From Takakia lepidozioides (lineage: Eukaryota > Streptophyta > Takakiopsida > Takakiales > Takakiaceae): 64,000 bases of DNA. Positions 60,099-64,000 of the stretch are shown piece by piece. Location: positions 39,368,001-39,432,000 of the forward strand of contig CM060731.1 in NCBI GenBank assembly GCA_030704615.1, read 5' to 3'. The stretch's first letter is position 1. Each line of letters starts with the position of its first letter. The translations under genes and the position numbers were made by a program. The notes beneath the pieces were generated by a model. That model did no database searches and was not told where the DNA came from. It saw only the letters and a list, made by a program, of their open reading frames with translations.

Positions 60099-63000
60099 AT
60101 GTATTATGATGTGGGCTCCGAGCCAGAACCCAGTAGGAGATCAAGGGGCGAGCTACAACTGCCGGAAGGTGTACGGGTAAGAGGACCCACACAGGCTGGA
60201 TACGAGAGTATCCTTACCCGGGAGGCTCTTGAGTTTGTTGCTGATCTGGAGAGACGATTCCGTCCTCGCGTGAAGTACATCCTGGCATGTCGGAAGGGGG
60301 AACAGTCACGCTATGACAGTGGGGAGTTACCTGGATTCGACCCAGCCACAAAGGCAATTCGAGAGGGCGAGTGGGTTTGCACTGGTCCCCCTCCAGCAAT
60401 TACTGATCGGAGAGTTGAGATTACAGGCCCCGTTGAGCGCAAGATGGTCATCAATGCTCTCAACTCAGGTGCCAAGATGTTCATGGTAAGTTACCAGCTT
60501 GGCAAGATACAGATCTTTAGTCCATTCAGATGCACACAATCTGTCTGTGCAAAGTCTCTCTGTACATATATACCAGTTGACTAGTTGATTCCATCGACAA
60601 TTTCCCCTGAGAGCTGTACATATCACATCCAGTTTCTTTGTGATTCACTTCCCGAAGTGGATCTCGAGAGCTAATTTGGTCAAGTGCCTGAAGTTAACGT
60701 GCACACTAGTGCTTTCCGCATCACCCCACTATGTCTCGTGGCCTTGCCTCAGCAACCCTCCCATTAAGAAATTCTTTGGGCATCAAAATCCAGGACGTTT
60801 TCCTGTTCAAATGTCCCCTGTGATCTAATTCATACATCAGCATGCAGAGCCAGATTATCTTAAGTTTCAATTTGTCTGCAGTCAGATTTTGAGGATTCGC
60901 TCTCCCCAACGTGGGACAACATTGTGAGGGGTCACATCAACTTGCGGGATGCAGTGAATCGGACCATTGAGTACGAGGACAAGGCACGTAACAAGTTCTA
61001 TAAACTGAACCCGAAAACTGCCACCCTCTTGGTACGACCCCGAGGTTGGCATCTGCAGGAAGCCCACATTGAGATTGATGGGGAGCCTGCCACTGCTGCC
61101 CTGGTTGACTTTGGCCTGTATTTCTTCCACAACCACGCCAGTTTCCGATCCAAGTAAGATTCCTTGCATCAACGGTATTTGGGTATGAAATGGTCAAGTA
61201 CATTTGATTCAAATCATGAAATCAAAAGATTCTATTCACTAGATCTGAGTAAGGCTGTATTTGTGTCTTCAATTCAGGCACGGGGGTTTCGGACCCTTCT
61301 TTTACCTTCCAAAGATGCAACACTCGCGAGAGGCTGCTGTGTGGAACGCAGTCTTTGATCGGGCAGAGGATGTCAGCAGAGTACCACGGGGCTCCATCCG
61401 GGGCACAGTCCTCATCGAGACACTGCCAGCGGTGTTCCAGATGCATGAGATTCTGTATGAGCTTCGTGAACACTCCGCAGGGTTGAACTGTGGTCGCTGG
61501 GACTACATTTTCAGTTTCATCAAAACAGTCCGTGCACACCCTGACAGACTGCTTCCTGACCGCGTTCAGGTACTGCAATTTGTGTTTGTAATTCTCTTTG
61601 GGAGGGAGGGAGGGAGGGAGAAGGTCAAACGGCACAGTGCTGGAGGAGAAGAATCATCGTTGTCTTTAAATTAAACATCTGCTTCTCCTGGTCGTTTGAA
61701 GATTGGGTGGGGGAATAAGAGACTTTAGACTGCAAGTAGACTTGTGCAAAGGCTTGGTTTGAGCCTACAGTGTTGTATGCAGACAGAGTACTTAGTAAGT
61801 TGATCAATTGCAACTGGCTTAAATGGGGTTGTGCAGGTGGGAATGACTCAACATTTTCTCAAGAGCTACACAGAGCTTCTGATTCAAACCTGCCACAAGC
61901 GCGGCGTTCACGCCATGGGTGGGATGGTATGCACCCTCCACTAGCAACAATTGTATCGATCAACCCTTGAAGAATACTAATTATGCCTTCTGTCATAATT
62001 TGGTGAGGAAATAGAATGATCGTGGTTCAGTAGATGTTTGTACTCATGAATGTCATTGCAATGAAGTTCCGGGCCTGTTTTCTTCTAATTCTTGTTAGGC
62101 TACTTATCTCCCTTGCATCGTGTGGATCCTTTAGAAACTGCACACCCAGAAAGCCAGCTCTCCAGAAAATCTCTTATTTGAAGAAGTTTTGAGCTTCACA
62201 GCTCAGTTGTATGGCCACATGGGAACGGTTTTGACAGGTTTGGTTGAATAAGGTTGATGATCACTCTGCCATGCAACCCAGCTGCCCAATACGCTTGACA
62301 CTGCAGAGAATTGGAATCTTTGTTGTTTACATGAACTCGTGCGTGGAAATGAGCAGGCCGCGCAGATTCCAATAAGGGACAATCCCGCAGCGAACGATGC
62401 TGCTTCGGCCTTAGTGAAGGCTGACAAACTGCGGGAAGTGAAGGCTGGTCACGATGGTACTTGGGCGGCACACCCTGGGCTCATCCCATTAGTGCTTGAA
62501 GTATTCGATGCAAACATGGCGCGCCCCAATCAAATCGATGTGAAGCGAGAAGATGTCAAGGTACTTATGGAGAATCCTTCAACCTGCAGTTATTTTGGAT
62601 TTTCTTCTTCCTTTGAATCTATCGAGTCCCAGGTTTTAGATACTAACAAATTTCGTATGTTCCTGGCAGGTATCGGAGAGCGATTTGCTGCAGATGCCGA
62701 CCGGGTTGCGTAGTTTGGAGGGTCTCCGTCTCAACACTCGCGTAGGAATCCAGTACCTGGCGGCCTGGATGACCGGAACGGGGTCAGTTCCATTGTACAA
62801 TTTGATGGAGGACGCAGCCACCGCTGAAATCAGTCGTGTTCAGAACTGGCAGTGGATCAAGTACGGTGCAGTCCTCAATGGCGACCCAATTGCAGGTCCA
62901 TACCCCAAGAAGCCGCACTCACACATGATGCATTTCGGATTTTATCGTAATGAGTCCTGATGAGTAAGAGAGCCAGCATAGATGTATCCTCCTTGCGGCT

Positions 63001-63247
63001 TGGAGCTTATGGGCTGCAAATTGTGTGTGTAGGTGTGCGCGTGACCAAGGAGCTGTTTGCAAGGGTGTTGGAAGAGGAGCTGCTGCGTGTGGAGAAGGAG
63101 GTCGGGGCTGCCAAGTTTGCACCTGGGCTGTACCGCGAAGCGGCCAAGCTGTTTGCAAAGCAATGCACATCTGAGACTCTGGATGATTTCTTAACTCTAG
63201 ATGCGTATCGGAGCATTGTGCAATTCGCACCAACCTCTCGCCTGTAG
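60099..63247 (+). CDS. MLS: Malate synthase, 7 exons, peroxisomal, complete
   Basis: Exons 60099-60485, 60882-61153, 61278-61569, 61837-61926, 62357-62560, 62670-62895 and 63033-63247 join in phase to 562 codons, the usual length for plant malate synthase. The enzyme condenses glyoxylate with acetyl-CoA to malate in the glyoxylate cycle. Visible signatures: [40 protein letters not shown] with [31 protein letters not shown] with [49 protein letters not shown] and [20 protein letters not shown]. The conserved Arg of VRPRGW and the Glu-Asp pair are present. It ends FAPTSRL, an SRL peroxisomal targeting signal. Reading through the exon 6 donor would end at TGA 62957-62959; splicing restores [10 protein letters not shown] truncated duplicate lies 7 kb upstream. 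Confidence 0.97.
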
Positions 63248-64000
63248 GACAAGGCAATGAGGAAAGAGGCCGGTGAAGTAGAGGGAGAAAGAGAGGAGAA
63301 GGGACTGTAGGATGTATAGGTCAAGTATGAGGGCGAGGCAAGTCAGCCGCGTGCTGGGCTATGGTCATATTATCGAACCATAAGTATGTTGTGTCTACTC
63401 TTTCGAGCCTCGGCTGAGAGAGGCCTCTCACTTGCATGGGCATTTAACAAAGGTCAAGGTCCTTATGTGTTTTGGGGCTCCTGCACATTCCTGCGATCCC
63501 ACCAGGCAAGAGGAATTTTGAATGTGCGAGGAGGGGCCACTCAGCTTTTACTGTATGCCTTACAACCTGGTTGCATGTAGCGGAAAGAAGGGACGTTAGT
63601 AGTGAAAGTAAGCAGAATGGGGAACTCTACCATTTGGCTTGCCCCAACATTGTCATTTCAAGAGAGACCTTGCTCAAGCTGTTTTGACATTGAAGGCCCA
63701 ATGTAAGTATCTGACATTTCATGTCTTTGTGAACTCCACCATCAACTTCTGTCCTATCCTCACTATTTGATGCCAACAACCCCGCGATCTGTCCAGTCGG
63801 CTATGGCTTGCATTAGTACCACTAAGATGGTAGTGGGCACATGCTCAAGCATCTTGCTAAAGGCTTTTATCCAAGACTACCATAGTCGTCAAGATGAAAC
63901 TTAACACGGTCAGTGTGACTCATCCTTTGTGAAGTATCCTGTAGGTGCAAACATAATAATACAAAGTTTAGGGAGACTTTCCATAGGAAATTATTGCTGT
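63248..64000. other. 3' flank of malate synthase
   Basis: The first 60 bp are matched in the duplicate at 56135-56192 and are probably 3' UTR. Only short unrecognised ORFs follow. Confidence 0.4.

Noticed and set aside
62670-62959. Malate synthase ending at TGA 62957-62959
   Set aside because: Splicing at 62895 to 63033 keeps the frame and adds the conserved C-terminal domain and SRL signal.

Overview
The window is nuclear DNA from a land plant. Genes are split by GT-AG introns of about 80 to 1,400 bp. They encode plant families: a CorA/MRS2-like Mg transporter, a peroxisomal malate synthase, a group IX-type ERF, a calcineurin B-like (CBL) fragment and an S-protein homologue. Long repeat-filled introns and many decayed mobile elements suggest a large genome. 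A spore-bearing plant is my guess, but the sequence does not settle it.

Layout. 0.2-5.9 kb (minus): a ten-exon gene joining a ParB-like DGNHR motif to a beta-order DNA N4/N6 methyltransferase domain. Its splice sites are intact but it has four small frame lesions, and intron 1 is a higher-order repeat of GC palindromes. 6.9-10.1 kb (plus): a broken Mutator-like transposase. 10.5-16.6 kb: a composite element with a three-exon BED-finger-like gene (minus, two in-frame stops), whose flanks and both introns are built from TGTAAC(CC)/GGGTTACA minisatellites. 17.2-17.6 kb (minus): intact S-protein homologue. 19.6-22.7 kb (minus): HERPUD-like ER membrane protein. 23.7-35 kb: repeats, a CBL 3' end, an internally repeated acidic ORF and SINEs. 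35.5-41.7 kb (minus): complete 13-exon CorA-like transporter with a LINE fragment in one intron. 42.8-45.7 kb (plus): Mpv17/PMP22 protein, divergent from the CorA-like gene. 46.5-48.0 kb (minus): intronless ERF. 49-58.4 kb: SINEs, a LINE fragment, a duplicated malate synthase 3' end and a second inverted-arm minisatellite element. 60.1-63.2 kb (plus): complete seven-exon malate synthase ending in SRL.

The host genes do not form a pathway. They are neighbours separated by mobile DNA. The five host genes with long reconstructable frames (HERPUD-like, CorA-like, Mpv17-like, ERF, malate synthase) stay open across every junction. The lesions in the methyltransferase gene, the transposase and the BED-like gene are therefore probably real decay, not general base-calling error.

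Most unusual: (1) the ParB-like/methyltransferase gene with palindromes in its first intron; (2) the minisatellite family that makes up the arms of two separate elements, fills the introns of the gene in one of them, and shares a conserved right-end block.
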